64,000 bases of DNA from Pseudonocardia kujensis (GCF_021283305.1 NZ_JAJSOK010000027.1:30577-94576); one strand, 5' to 3'; shown: positions 42,657 through 51,892, numbered from the stretch's first letter. Numbers and translations are program-made. The notes: generated by a model from the letters alone, not told the origin.

Positions 42657-43853
42657 ATGCCCACCACCCGCTACAGCGGATACCAGTCCTTCTCCTACCT
42701 GCAGGCGGGAACGGACTACGACGAGTTCGAACCTTCGCCGGACGTCGACCGGCTCCCGGCGTACGACCTCGGCCTGACCGACGAGGAGTCGGCGCGCGCC
42801 GAGCGGCTGCTCGCCGAGAACGTGGTGGTGTCCCTGCACGACCACCCGGTGAAGCTGCCCCGCCATGCCCGCACCGAGCTGCTGGACTGGAACCGCGGGG
42901 CGCGCCTGGCCTACGGCTACGGCGGGCTCGCCCGTTCCGGGCTCGACGCCGTGTTCGACAACCTGGGTTGGGGGGCGTGCGAGTCCCGCAACGGCTGGAA
43001 GTGGGACGACGTCATCACCGACCTCGGGATGCGGTTCTGCGACTTCGCCCATCAGGACTACGCCTTCCGTGCCGAGTCGGTCGACGACCTGCGCCGGGCG
43101 CACGCGGAGGGCAGGCTCGCCGTGGTCGCGGGCCTCGAGGGCGGAGCCCTGATCGAGAACGAGATCGACCGCCTGGACGTGCTGTACGGCCTGGGGGTGC
43201 GCCAGATGGGCATCGCCTACAGCGACGCCAACGCCCTCGGCAGCGGCCTGCGGGAGAAGGGCGATGGCGGGCTCACCGGGCTCGGCCGCAAGGCCGTCCG
43301 CCGGATGAACCAGCTCGGCATGGCCATCGACGTCTCCCACTCCGGGGATCGGACCGCCCTCGACGTGATCGAGGCGAGCGAGAGACCGGTCCTCATCACC
43401 CACGCCGGCGCACGGGCGGTGTGGGACACCCCGCGGATGAAGCCGGACGAGGTGATCCGTGCCTGCGCGGAGTCCGGCGGCGTCATCGGGATCGAGGCCG
43501 CGCCGTACACGACCGTGAGCACCGAACACCGTGCCCACAGCATCGAGTCCGTCATGGACCACTTCCGGTACTGCGTGGACCTGGTCGGGATCGAGCACGT
43601 CGCCTTCGGGCCGGACACCTTCTTCGGCGACCACCTCGACATGCACCACGTGATGAGCGCGAAGTGGGCCGTCGAGGACACCATCCGCTCCGGCCCGGAG
43701 TTCGAGCCGGTCGAGTCGGTCGCCGGGCTGGAGAACCCCGGGGAGTGCTTCCGCAACATCACCGGGTGGCTGGTCCGAGAGGGCTACGCGGACGACGAGA
43801 TCGCCGCCGTGATCGGCGGGAACGTCCTGCGGGTGCTGGAGAAGATCTGGTGA
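42657..43853 (+). CDS. Membrane-dipeptidase-type peptidase (family M19)
   Basis: A 398-residue zinc dipeptidase-like protein. Recognisable metal-site segments are VVSLHDHPV, VVAGLEGGALIEN, MAIDVSHSGDRTALDVIE and LITHAGARAVWD. Family M19 enzymes cleave dipeptides, including those with D-residues, and related amide bonds. ATG 42657 has CCGGAGGCGAG upstream. The stop overlaps the GTG of the transporter. It begins a four-gene operon (dipeptidase, transporter, M20, amidase) joined throughout by 4-base overlaps. Confidence 0.88.
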   Translation: MPTTRYSGYQSFSYLQAGTDYDEFEPSPDVDRLPAYDLGLTDEESARAERLLAENVVVSLHDHPVKLPRHARTELLDWNRGARLAYGYGGLARSGLDAVFDNLGWGACESRNGWKWDDVITDLGMRFCDFAHQDYAFRAESVDDLRRAHAEGRLAVVAGLEGGALIENEIDRLDVLYGLGVRQMGIAYSDANALGSGLREKGDGGLTGLGRKAVRRMNQLGMAIDVSHSGDRTALDVIEASERPVLITHAGARAVWDTPRMKPDEVIRACAESGGVIGIEAAPYTTVSTEHRAHSIESVMDHFRYCVDLVGIEHVAFGPDTFFGDHLDMHHVMSAKWAVEDTIRSGPEFEPVESVAGLENPGECFRNITGWLVREGYADDEIAAVIGGNVLRVLEKIW

Positions 43854-45133
43854 CCGCGCCCCTGAAGCGGAGCCGGGTCCTGCCCGCCGCGATGGTCGGC
43901 CACGGCGTCGAGTCCTACGACTTCGTCATCTACGGGGCCTCGGCGACGATCATCGCGAAGCACTTCTTCCCGGCGGGCGACCCCGCGCTCGCGATCCTCT
44001 CCTCGCTCGCGGTCTACGGCCTCGCGTTCGTGGTGCGCCCGCTGGGCGCCGCGATCTTCGGCAGCATCGGCGACCGCCTGGGTCGACGCACGGCGCTGTC
44101 CACCGTGGTGCTGATCATGGCCGTCTCCACCGCGGCGATCGCGGTGCTGCCGACCTACGCGTCGGTCGGCGTCCTCGCCCCGATCCTGCTGCTGGTCTGT
44201 CGGCTGGCCCAGGGCATCTCGATGGGGGCCGAGTACACCAGCGCCGCCTCCTACGTGATGGAGCAGGCACCGCCGGGCAAGCGCGGAACGTGGCTCAGCG
44301 CCGTCGGCAGCGCGACCTACGTCGGCTCCGCGCTGGCCTCCTTCGCGCTGTTGGCGCTGCGGCTGGTCTCCGAGTCGGCCTACGAGGACTGGAGCTGGCG
44401 GCTCGCGTTCCTCGCGGGAGGGCTGATGGCGCTGGTCGGGCTCTACATGCGGCTGAAGCTGGACGAGACACGGACCTTCCGGGAGCTGGAGTCGGCGGGG
44501 GAGACCGCGGCCCGCCCGATCCGCGACACCTTCCGCAGCTGGCGGGTGTTCCTGCTGTTGTTCACGATGTTCGCCCTGCTCGCGGTCGTGGTGCACAACC
44601 TGCTCGGCTATCTCCCCACCTACCTGACGACGACCGGCGGCGTCCCCGCCGACACGGTTCTCGTCTCCGGCGGGGTCGCGCTGCTCGTGTGCGCGGTGCT
44701 CTGTCTCCCGGCCGGGGTCGTCGCCGACCGGGTCGGGCGCAAACCGGTACTGGTCGCAGGCGTCGCGGCCGCCGTCGTCGGCTCGCTGCCCGCCTACCTG
44801 CTGGCGAGTGGCGGCACCCTGGCGACCACGCTCGCGACGCAGATCATCCTGGTGCTCCCGGCGGCGCTCGTCACGGTGGGCTCGACCGTCGTCGCCGTCG
44901 AGATCGTCTCCGCCAGGATCCGGGCGACCAGTACCGCCCTGGCCTACAACGTGGCCTACGCGATCTTCGGCGGGACCGCCCCGATCCTCGGCGCGCTGCT
45001 CACCGGGTGGTTCGGCAGGCTCGCCCCGGGTGGGTACATCACCGCACTCGCGGTCGTCGCGCTCGTCGTCGTGGTGGGGGCGCTCCCGGAGACCCGCGAG
45101 CGCGTCCGGGTCCACGAGGAGGTGCTGCGGTGA
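43850..45133 (+). CDS. MFS transporter of the metabolite:H+ symporter type
   Basis: A 427-residue major facilitator with about 12 membrane helices. GHGVESYDFVIYGASATIIA, then FVVRPLGAAIFGSIGDRLGR and QGISMGAEYTSAASYVMEQA are characteristic of the MHS group (shikimate, proline/betaine, citrate and similar carriers). GTG 43850 overlaps the dipeptidase stop and its own stop overlaps the next GTG. It would import the amide- or peptide-like substrate of the three hydrolases in this operon. Confidence 0.9.
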   Translation: MTAPLKRSRVLPAAMVGHGVESYDFVIYGASATIIAKHFFPAGDPALAILSSLAVYGLAFVVRPLGAAIFGSIGDRLGRRTALSTVVLIMAVSTAAIAVLPTYASVGVLAPILLLVCRLAQGISMGAEYTSAASYVMEQAPPGKRGTWLSAVGSATYVGSALASFALLALRLVSESAYEDWSWRLAFLAGGLMALVGLYMRLKLDETRTFRELESAGETAARPIRDTFRSWRVFLLLFTMFALLAVVVHNLLGYLPTYLTTTGGVPADTVLVSGGVALLVCAVLCLPAGVVADRVGRKPVLVAGVAAAVVGSLPAYLLASGGTLATTLATQIILVLPAALVTVGSTVVAVEIVSARIRATSTALAYNVAYAIFGGTAPILGALLTGWFGRLAPGGYITALAVVALVVVVGALPETRERVRVHEEVLR

Positions 45134-46314
45134 CGGCGGTGAAGGACCGCATCGCCGCCGAGTTCGCTCGGCACGAACCCGCGGTCGTGGCGCTGTCGCG
45201 GCGGATGGGCGCGGACCCCGAGGTGGCCTTCGAGGAACACCGCACGGCTGCCGCCGTCGTCGGGCTCCTGCGCGAGCACGGCGGGTTCACCGTCGAGGAG
45301 GGGGTGGCCGGACTCGACACGGCGTTCACCGCCACCGTCGGCTCCGGGTCCCTGGCCGTCGGGCTCTGCGCCGAGCTCGACGCGCTGCCCGGAATCGGGC
45401 ACGGGTGCGCGCACAACGTCATCACCGCGACCTCGCTCGGCGCGGCGCTCGCGCTGGCCCCGCTGGCCGACGAGCTGGACCTGACGATCCGCCTGCTGGG
45501 GACGCCCGCCGAGGAGGTGCTGGCCGGCAAGGCGATCATGCTGCGGGAGGGCGCCTTCGACGGGCTGCACGCCGCGTTGATGACCCACCCCACCCTCAAG
45601 GACATGGCCACCCCGACCATTCGCGCGGTCCGCCACTGGTCGATCTCCTACCGCGGACGCACGGCACACGCCTCCCGCCCGTTCGAGGCGCTCAACGCGG
45701 CCGACGCCGTGACCGTCGCGCAGGTCGGCATCGGGCTGCTCCGCCAACAGAAGCGCGACGCCGACCGGGTGCACACCTGGGTCAAGGAGGCGGGCACGGC
45801 GGTCAACGTCATCGCCGGCGTCGCCGTCGTGGAGTGCATGGTCCGGGCGGACACCCTCGACGAGGTCGACCTGCTCTGGCCGCGGGTCCGGGCCTGCTTC
45901 GAGGCGGGTGCGCTCGCTGCGGGCGTCGAGGTGGAGATCGTCGAGCTTGCGTCCGCGCACGGCTTCCGCCACGACCGCGACCTCGCCGGGCTGTTCCAGA
46001 CGAACGCCGAGACCCTCGGCCGGACCTTCCCCGACCACCCCGACAAGGCCATCGGGTCCACGGACATGGCCGAGGTGTCGGTCCGCATACCCAGCATCCA
46101 CCCCGTGCTGTCCTTCGACTCGCCACCCGAGGAGGGCAACCACACCGCCGCGTTCGCCCGGACCGCGGCGGGGCCGGAGGGGGCGCGTGCGATTCACGAC
46201 GGCGGCCTGGCCCTCGCCTGGACCGTCGCCGACGCCGCACAGGACACCGCGCTCCGGCGCCGGCTCACCGAGCCCGGCCCCTTCGCGTGGGCAGAGCGAG
46301 GAGAGGACACGTGA
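45130..46314 (+). CDS. M20-family amidohydrolase (aminoacylase/AbgB-like)
   Basis: A 394-residue metallo-amidohydrolase of the M20D type. Metal-binding segments are VGLCAELDALPGIGHGCAHN, TPAEEVLAGKA and HPVLSFDSPPEEGNH; the dimerisation domain contains ISYRGRTAHASRPFEALNAA. Enzymes like AbgA/AbgB split acyl or aminobenzoyl amides from amino acids. It is coupled by overlaps to the transporter before and amidase after it. Confidence 0.88.
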   Translation: MTAVKDRIAAEFARHEPAVVALSRRMGADPEVAFEEHRTAAAVVGLLREHGGFTVEEGVAGLDTAFTATVGSGSLAVGLCAELDALPGIGHGCAHNVITATSLGAALALAPLADELDLTIRLLGTPAEEVLAGKAIMLREGAFDGLHAALMTHPTLKDMATPTIRAVRHWSISYRGRTAHASRPFEALNAADAVTVAQVGIGLLRQQKRDADRVHTWVKEAGTAVNVIAGVAVVECMVRADTLDEVDLLWPRVRACFEAGALAAGVEVEIVELASAHGFRHDRDLAGLFQTNAETLGRTFPDHPDKAIGSTDMAEVSVRIPSIHPVLSFDSPPEEGNHTAAFARTAAGPEGARAIHDGGLALAWTVADAAQDTALRRRLTEPGPFAWAERGEDT

Positions 46315-47702
46315 CCTACGACCCGAAGACCTTCGAGCCCCTGCGTTTTCACACCGCGACCGCGGCCTTCCGCGACGGCACCGACTCCCCGCGCGACTAC
46401 CTCGAGCGCTGCCTGGAGACGATCGAGGACCGTGAGCCGATCGTCCGGGCGTGGGTGCTGCTCAACGAGGAGGGCGCGCGGGCGCAGGCCGACGCCAGCA
46501 CCGAACGCTGGCGGCGGGGCGACCCCCGCTCGCCGATCGACGGGATGCCGATCGGGATCAAGGATCTCCTGGAGACCCAGGACATGCCCACGCAGATGGG
46601 CTGCGCGGCCTTCGCCGGCAACTTCCCCCGCCGGGACAACGCCGCGGTGTGGGCGCTGCGGCAGGCCGGGGCCGTCGTCCTGGGCAAGACCGTGACGACG
46701 GAGCTCGGCGGGCCCGAGCCGAGCCCCACGACCAACCCGTTCGACCCCCGACGCACCCCCGGCGGCTCGTCGTCCGGGTCCGGCGCCGCCGTCGGCGCGC
46801 GGATGGTCCCGGCGACGATCGCGACGCAGACCGGCGGCTCCCTGATGCGCCCGGCGAGCTTCAACGGCGTGTGGGGCCTCAAGCCCTCCCAGGGGGCGAT
46901 CAACCGGGGCGAGCGGCAGACGGCCAGCACGACCACGCACGGCGTGCACGCCGGGTCGGCGGAGGACATGTGGCTGGTGGCGATCGCCGTCGCGTCCCGG
47001 GCCGGGGGCGACCCCGGCAGGCCGGCCCTCCACGGCCCCGCCGCACCACCTCCGGGCCGGCCGCCCGGCACGGTCGCGGTGATCGAGACAGAGGCCTGGG
47101 AGCGCCTGGACCCGATGAGCCGCAGCGCGTTCGAGCAGGTCGTCGCCCAGGTCGAGGCCGCGGGGGTGCGGGTGCTGCGGCGGACCGAGGACGCGGTCGT
47201 CGAGCGCTTCGAGCGCGCCCTCGTCGGCGCGACCGAGATCGGCAGCGGGATCCTCGCCTGGGAGCACGCGTGGGCCTTCCGGGACCTCGCCGAGGCCCGG
47301 CCGGACGACTTCAGCGACCGGGTCAAGCGGTTCTTCTTCGACACTGCCGCGCGCCTCGGTCCCGAGGGCTACGAGGAGGCTCTCCGCGACCGCGCCGTGC
47401 TCGCGGCCGCCTACGCCGCACTGGCGACCCGGGCAGACGCCGTCGTGCTCCCCACCTCCAGCGGCCCGGCCCCGATCTGGACCGGTGACGTGCCGGGCGA
47501 GCCCCCGGTCCGGTGGCCGACCGGGGACCCCGGGTTCAACTTCCCCAGCTCGCTGCTGGGCGCGCCGGCGGTGAACGTCCCGCTCATGGCGGTCGGCGGT
47601 ATGCCGTTCGGACTGCAGGTCATGGGGCAGCCGGGGACGGACGCGCGCACCGTCGCGATCGCGCGCTGGATGGGGATGGACCTCGAACCGGTCGGCGTCT
47701 GA
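46311..47702 (+). CDS. Amidase-signature family hydrolase
   Basis: A 463-residue amidase with the Ser-cisSer-Lys triad: Lys in DGMPIGIKDLLET, the glycine/serine-rich RTPGGSSSGSGAAVGARM and the nucleophile in ATQTGGSLMRPASFNG. It hydrolyses amides to acid and ammonia. GTG 46311 overlaps the M20 stop. Last gene of the operon; its 3' end forms one arm of an inverted repeat with the opposing DUF2252 gene. Together with the dipeptidase and M20 enzymes it suggests stepwise breakdown of a multi-amide compound. Confidence 0.9.
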   Translation: MTYDPKTFEPLRFHTATAAFRDGTDSPRDYLERCLETIEDREPIVRAWVLLNEEGARAQADASTERWRRGDPRSPIDGMPIGIKDLLETQDMPTQMGCAAFAGNFPRRDNAAVWALRQAGAVVLGKTVTTELGGPEPSPTTNPFDPRRTPGGSSSGSGAAVGARMVPATIATQTGGSLMRPASFNGVWGLKPSQGAINRGERQTASTTTHGVHAGSAEDMWLVAIAVASRAGGDPGRPALHGPAAPPPGRPPGTVAVIETEAWERLDPMSRSAFEQVVAQVEAAGVRVLRRTEDAVVERFERALVGATEIGSGILAWEHAWAFRDLAEARPDDFSDRVKRFFFDTAARLGPEGYEEALRDRAVLAAAYAALATRADAVVLPTSSGPAPIWTGDVPGEPPVRWPTGDPGFNFPSSLLGAPAVNVPLMAVGGMPFGLQVMGQPGTDARTVAIARWMGMDLEPVGV

Positions 47703-47744
47703 CAGCCGCTCGACGGTGTGGATCGGATACCCGCATCAGACGCC
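47694..47744. terminator. Inverted repeat spanning the stop codons of two convergent genes
   Basis: GGCGTCTGA (47694-47702) and TCAGACGCC (47736-47744) are perfect 9-bp arms around 33 bases. Each arm contains the stop codon of one gene. Confidence 0.45.
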
Positions 47745-49229
47745 CTCGACGGCAGGCACCCGCCCGGTTCGAACGGCCTCCACGAACTCCGCGTAGTCCT
47801 GCTCGTTCCGATCTGCGTAACGCAGCGAGAAGTCGGTGATCGCCTGGTCGAACGCGTCGTCGTCGCCCAGGTAGGTGGAGATCGCGATGGGATCCCCCGA
47901 GCGGGCGTGGGCCCGGGCCAGGGTCCACCCGCACGTGCGGGCGTAGTAGGTGAGCCCGAACGGTGCCATCGTCTCGACCTCGGCCGAGCCCTTCATGTCG
48001 CGCAGTTGCCGCCAGTAGTAGTGGCGGTTCTCGTCCAGGCCCTTGGTCCAGCCGAGGAAGATGTCGCTGGCGGCCTGCATCATCCGCTGGCCCTGCACGA
48101 CACGCTCGCCGTGCTGCCGGTATCGGCTCCTCGGCAGATGATCCTCCAATACGGACGAGGTCGCCTCCTTGACCTGCAGGAACAGCGGGTCACCCGCGTC
48201 GCGGCCCTGGAGCAACGCGATGAACGCGCGGGTGCCGACGCTTCCGACCCCGACGACCTTGCGGGCGGTGTCCACGAGTTCGAAGCGCTCCAGCAGCTGC
48301 CGCCGATCATCCTGCAGGGTCCTGCGGTACGCGCGCAGCTGGTCGCGGACCGCTTGTCCGACCTCGTCCGCGGACATCCCGTAGGTGGCGCCGAGCTCCC
48401 GCTCGGGGACGACGATCGGAGGCTGGGAAACGATCCGATACCGGCCGTCGACCTGCTCACCGAGCTTGGACAGGGCCTGCAGACTGTCGCGGGTGTGGGC
48501 CTTCTCGCGGGTCTTCTCCGCGGTCTTCTCGGCCCGTCGTGCGGCTTTGCCCTGCTCGTCCTTCTTGTGCTCCTTGTCCTTCGAGCCCCGGTGGTGCCGC
48601 TTCTTGCCCTTGCTGTGCTTCTCCGCGTCGGCGACCGTGGCCCGGATGCTGCGCATCAGCTCGTGCTCGTCGAGGTGGGCGTACCAGATGTCCATCGTCC
48701 GCATGCCGGCGAACTCCGCCATGGCTTCGCGGTAGGCCGTGACCGACGCCAGTGTCGATGCCAGCGTGTCCGGCTTCGAGAACCCGTTGTTGCGGGCGGC
48801 GATGGTGAAGCTGGCCGCCATGCGTTTCACGTCGTACTCGAACGGGCCCGGCAACGTCTCGTCGAAGTCGTTGAGATCGAACAACAGGCGCCGCTCCGGG
48901 GAGGCGAACACGCCGAAGTTGGACAGGTGGGCGTCGCCGCACAGCTGCACCACCAGCCCGGAGGTCGGGGTGCCGTCCAGGTCCGTGGCCATGATCTTGG
49001 CCGCGCCGCGGTAGAACGTGAAGGGCGAGACCATCATCCGGCCGTGGCGCACCGGCACGAGATCGGGTTCGCGGGTGAGGTTCTGCTGCTCGAGCAGGGC
49101 CACCGGGTCGGGCCGGTCCGTGGCAGGTCGCCAACCGGCGTGACTCGACACCGGGGTCAGCTCCCGAGCGTCGGCGCCTCGCGCCCTGCGGTCGTCGATG
49201 CTCGGGTGCGCGATACGTGTCCCGGTCAC
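47736..49229 (-). CDS. DUF2252 family protein
   Basis: A 497-residue DUF2252 protein. Family blocks are SPFTFYRGAAKIMATDLDG, LCGDAHLSNFGVFASPERR, FDLNDFDETLPGPFEYDVKR, KVVGVGSVGTRAFIALL and PFGLTYYARTCGWTLARAHA. HLSNFG and DFD resemble the catalytic and metal-binding parts of aminoglycoside-phosphotransferase-like kinases, so a kinase fold is plausible. A Lys/Glu-rich coil (KGKKRHHRGSKDKEHKKDEQ) is inserted near residues 222-262. GTG 49229 is preferred over ATG 49244 because the perfect Shine-Dalgarno GGAGGT lies between them, 7 bases before the GTG. Confidence 0.88.
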   Translation of the reverse strand: MTGTRIAHPSIDDRRARGADARELTPVSSHAGWRPATDRPDPVALLEQQNLTREPDLVPVRHGRMMVSPFTFYRGAAKIMATDLDGTPTSGLVVQLCGDAHLSNFGVFASPERRLLFDLNDFDETLPGPFEYDVKRMAASFTIAARNNGFSKPDTLASTLASVTAYREAMAEFAGMRTMDIWYAHLDEHELMRSIRATVADAEKHSKGKKRHHRGSKDKEHKKDEQGKAARRAEKTAEKTREKAHTRDSLQALSKLGEQVDGRYRIVSQPPIVVPERELGATYGMSADEVGQAVRDQLRAYRRTLQDDRRQLLERFELVDTARKVVGVGSVGTRAFIALLQGRDAGDPLFLQVKEATSSVLEDHLPRSRYRQHGERVVQGQRMMQAASDIFLGWTKGLDENRHYYWRQLRDMKGSAEVETMAPFGLTYYARTCGWTLARAHARSGDPIAISTYLGDDDAFDQAITDFSLRYADRNEQDYAEFVEAVRTGRVPAVEGV

Positions 49230-49647
49230 GGGCCCTACCTCCATTCGGAGCTCGACCTCCGGCAGCCGGACGACGCGTCGGCCCGGTTCTCGAGTCTCAG
49301 GAGCCGCACAAGGTAGGGGCGGCGCCGCCGTACCGCCCTCACCCGGGCGAGGCGAGATGCGCGCCAGCGCCCCTCAGCGGGTCCATCCGCGATTCGGACG
49401 CCGGTGTGTGCAGGCCGCCGCCCCCGGCCTCTGTCACCGGCGTCGTCGCCTTCCGGAGGCGCGTCGAAGCCCCGCCATGCCGTGAAACTGCTGTGCCGGT
49501 GAAACTGCTGTGCCGGTGAACTGCGGTGCCGGTGAACTGCGGTGCCGGTGAACTGCGGTGCCGGTGAACTGCGGTGCCGGTGAAACTGCGGTGTGCCGAC
49601 AGCCCCGAAGCACTATTGCGGCGGGCACCGCGGACGTAGCGTGGTGT
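49230..49647. other. Intergenic region with tandem repeat
   Basis: These 418 bases hold no convincing gene. The 3' half contains seven 16-17-base repeats (49478-49591); the rest shows only GC-rich self-complementary runs such as GGCGGCGCCGCC. Confidence 0.6.
49478..49591 (+). repeat. Seven tandem copies of a 16-17-bp unit
   Basis: Core unit TGCCGGTGAACTGCGG. Four inner copies (49511-49574) are identical; the outer copies differ by an extra A (GAAACTGC) or CTG for CGG. There is no spacer between units. It ends 56 bases before the next gene. Confidence 0.9.
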
Positions 49648-50403
49648 GTGCTCGTCCAGCCGATGGCTTCCCTGACCGACCTCGCGCTCGGGCTCGTCAC
49701 CCTCTACCTCGCTCCCCGGCTGCCCCGGGACATCGAGGGGGCGCGGTACTGGCGCGCGGCGTTCGCCTGGGCGGCGGTGACCGCGCTGGTCGGCGCGGTG
49801 TACCACGGCTTCCTCGTCGGCGTTCCGCAGGTGGGCGAGGTCACGTGGGCGGTCATGAGCACCATGGTCGTCCTCGTCATGTCGTTCCTGCTGGCGGCGT
49901 CCGTCGTGCAGGTCCTCGGGCGCAGCCGCGCCGTCGTGTTCTGGCCGCTGCGGCTGCTCGGCGTCCTTGCCTACGTCGTCCTCGCCGCCATGGGTTACTC
50001 CAGCATCACGGCGATCATGTTCTGCGAGAGCCTCACGATGGCCTGCGTCATCGGGCTGTGGGTGTGGGCGTGGCTGCGCCGGCATCCGGCGGGTCGCCCG
50101 ATGCTGGTGGCCATCGGGGTGAGCATCGCGGGCGCACTGCTGCGGCTGGTGCCGGGCGCGGCGGCGCCGCTGCGACTGGACCCCGACTCCGCCTACCACA
50201 TCGGGCAGATCGTCGGGATGGTGCTGCTGTTCCGGGCCGCGGCCGGCAGCGGATCGCGCTGCGAGGCCGTCGGCGACACCCCGGCCGGGCGAAGCCCTCA
50301 GGCGGTCGTCGCATCACCCACCTCCGGCGACGGCCGCCGGCTGCCGACCAGGCGGATCAAGAAAGCACTGTCGCGGTGCCTGCGTCCACTCGCCCGGGGT
50401 TAG
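49648..50403 (+). CDS. Integral membrane protein of unknown function
   Basis: A 251-residue protein with about seven hydrophobic helices: LTDLALGLVTLYLAPRL, AFAWAAVTALVGAVYHGFL, VMSTMVVLVMSFLLAASVV, PLRLLGVLAYVVLAAMGYS, SLTMACVIGLWVWAWL, LVAIGVSIAGALLRLVPGA and YHIGQIVGMVLLFRAAAG. The YHGF and YHIGQ histidines recall small actinobacterial seven-helix proteins of unknown role. The start is uncertain: GTG 49648 or ATG 49663, neither with a clear Shine-Dalgarno. The C-terminal 45 residues are polar. The tandem repeat upstream may affect its expression. Confidence 0.65.
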   Translation: MLVQPMASLTDLALGLVTLYLAPRLPRDIEGARYWRAAFAWAAVTALVGAVYHGFLVGVPQVGEVTWAVMSTMVVLVMSFLLAASVVQVLGRSRAVVFWPLRLLGVLAYVVLAAMGYSSITAIMFCESLTMACVIGLWVWAWLRRHPAGRPMLVAIGVSIAGALLRLVPGAAAPLRLDPDSAYHIGQIVGMVLLFRAAAGSGSRCEAVGDTPAGRSPQAVVASPTSGDGRRLPTRRIKKALSRCLRPLARG

Positions 50404-50448
50404 TGCCGTAGCAGCCGGTTGCCCGCTCTTCCTCGCCCGCTCGTGATC

Positions 50449-50487
50449 GGCGTGGCACAGATCGGCAAGCGCAGGAAATGCCACGCC
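50449..50487. terminator. Bidirectional hairpin between convergent genes
   Basis: GGCGTGGCA (50449-50457) and TGCCACGCC (50479-50487) are perfect 9-bp arms around 21 bases, 4 bases before the glutamate decarboxylase stop. Confidence 0.6.
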
Positions 50488-50491
50488 GGGG

Positions 50492-51892
50492 TCAGAGGTG
50501 GCTGAACCCGCCCGATTCCTGCTTCGTCATGGGAACGGTGACCGGGTGCTTGCCGAAATGGGCGACGGCGTCCCGGAAGTCGTCGAGCAGCAGCGAGGCC
50601 ATGTCGCGGCTGACGCCGAGGCGGACCAGGACGCGCTGGACGGCGATGTCGGCGGCGGTTCCGGTGAGGGTGTAGGCGGGCACCTGCCACCCCTTGTTGC
50701 GCAGCCGGTCGGCCAGGTCGAACAGGCTGTAGCCGGGGTCCTCGCCCTCGCGGATCCGCCACGTGACCGTCGGGATCCCGGTGCCGGGCCGGCTGTCGCA
50801 CAGCAACTCGAAGGGACCGAGTTTGACGATCTCGGCCGCAAGGTACTGGCCGATGTCGTAGGACGCCTGGTGGATGCGGCGATAGCCCTCATGGCCGAGG
50901 CGGAGGAAGTTGTAGTAGCTGGCGACGATCTGGCCGGCAGGCCGGGAGAAGTTGATCTGGAACACCGGCATGTCGCCGCCCAGGTAGTTGACGTGGAACA
51001 CCAGATCGTCGGGTAACTCGCCGGCATCGCGCCAGACGACCCAGCCGACACCGAGCGGTGCCAGCCCGAACTTGTGCCCGGAGGCGCTGATCGACTTGAC
51101 CCGGGGGAGCCGGAAGTCGAACGCCAGTTCGGGCGCGCAGAACGGGGCGAGAAAGCCCCCGCTGGCGGCGTCCACGTGGATGTCGACGTCGAGACCGGTG
51201 TCGGCCTGCAGCTGGTCGAGGGCCAGCGACAGGTCGGCCACCGGCTCGTAGGCACCGGTGTAGGTGACCCCGAGGGTCGGCACGACCATGATCGTGTTCT
51301 CGTCGACCCGTTCGAGCATCGTGGCCGGGTCCATGGCGTAGCGGCCGGGGGCCATCGGGACCTCGCGCATCTCGATGTCCCAGTAGCGGGCGAACTTGTG
51401 CCACACCACCTGCACCGGTCCGCACACCATGTTCGGGTTGTCCACGGGCTTGCCCGCCGCCCGCCGCTTCGCCCGCCACCGCCACTTGGCCGCCATCCCC
51501 GCCAGCATGCAGGCCTCCGACGAGCCGATCGCCGAGGCGCCCACGGTGTTGGCCGCCTCGGGCGCGTTCCACAGGTCGGCCATCATGTGCACGCAGCGCC
51601 GCTCGATCTCGGCGGTCTGCGGGTACTCGTCCTTGTCGATCATGTTCTTGCTCACCGACAGCGCCATCAGGCCCATCACCTCGGGCTCCACCCAGGTCTG
51701 GCAGAAGGTGGCCAGGTTCTGGCGCGCATTGCCGTCGAGCATCAGCTCGTCGGACACCAGCTGGGAGACGTCCCTCGGGAGGCTCTCCTGCTGAGGGAAC
51801 CGGTACTTGGTGACGGGCCTGGTCAGGTCGCGGTCGACGAACACGCAGTCGTCGAGCTCGTCACGGACCGTGTCGCGGTCGTGTAGCGGCAT
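50492..51892 (-). CDS. gad: Glutamate decarboxylase
   Basis: A 466-residue PLP-dependent decarboxylase. Group II family landmarks are clear: YRFPQQESLPRDVSQLVSDE, GSSEACMLAGMAAKWRWRAK, DIHVDAASGGFLAPF and the PLP-lysine motif SASGHKFGLAPLGVGWV, ending HPVTVPMTKQESGGFSHL. It converts glutamate to GABA and CO2, consuming a proton, so it supports acid resistance or GABA-shunt metabolism. ATG 51892 is preferred over ATG 51901 because GAGGGG lies 9 bases before it, while it touches 51901 directly. No GABA antiporter is adjacent; the divergent neighbour is an unknown membrane protein. Confidence 0.95.
   Translation of the reverse strand: MPLHDRDTVRDELDDCVFVDRDLTRPVTKYRFPQQESLPRDVSQLVSDELMLDGNARQNLATFCQTWVEPEVMGLMALSVSKNMIDKDEYPQTAEIERRCVHMMADLWNAPEAANTVGASAIGSSEACMLAGMAAKWRWRAKRRAAGKPVDNPNMVCGPVQVVWHKFARYWDIEMREVPMAPGRYAMDPATMLERVDENTIMVVPTLGVTYTGAYEPVADLSLALDQLQADTGLDVDIHVDAASGGFLAPFCAPELAFDFRLPRVKSISASGHKFGLAPLGVGWVVWRDAGELPDDLVFHVNYLGGDMPVFQINFSRPAGQIVASYYNFLRLGHEGYRRIHQASYDIGQYLAAEIVKLGPFELLCDSRPGTGIPTVTWRIREGEDPGYSLFDLADRLRNKGWQVPAYTLTGTAADIAVQRVLVRLGVSRDMASLLLDDFRDAVAHFGKHPVTVPMTKQESGGFSHL

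Noticed and set aside
49478..49591. Possible CRISPR array
   Set aside because: Units are 16-17 bp, directly adjacent and without unique spacers; no cas genes are present.
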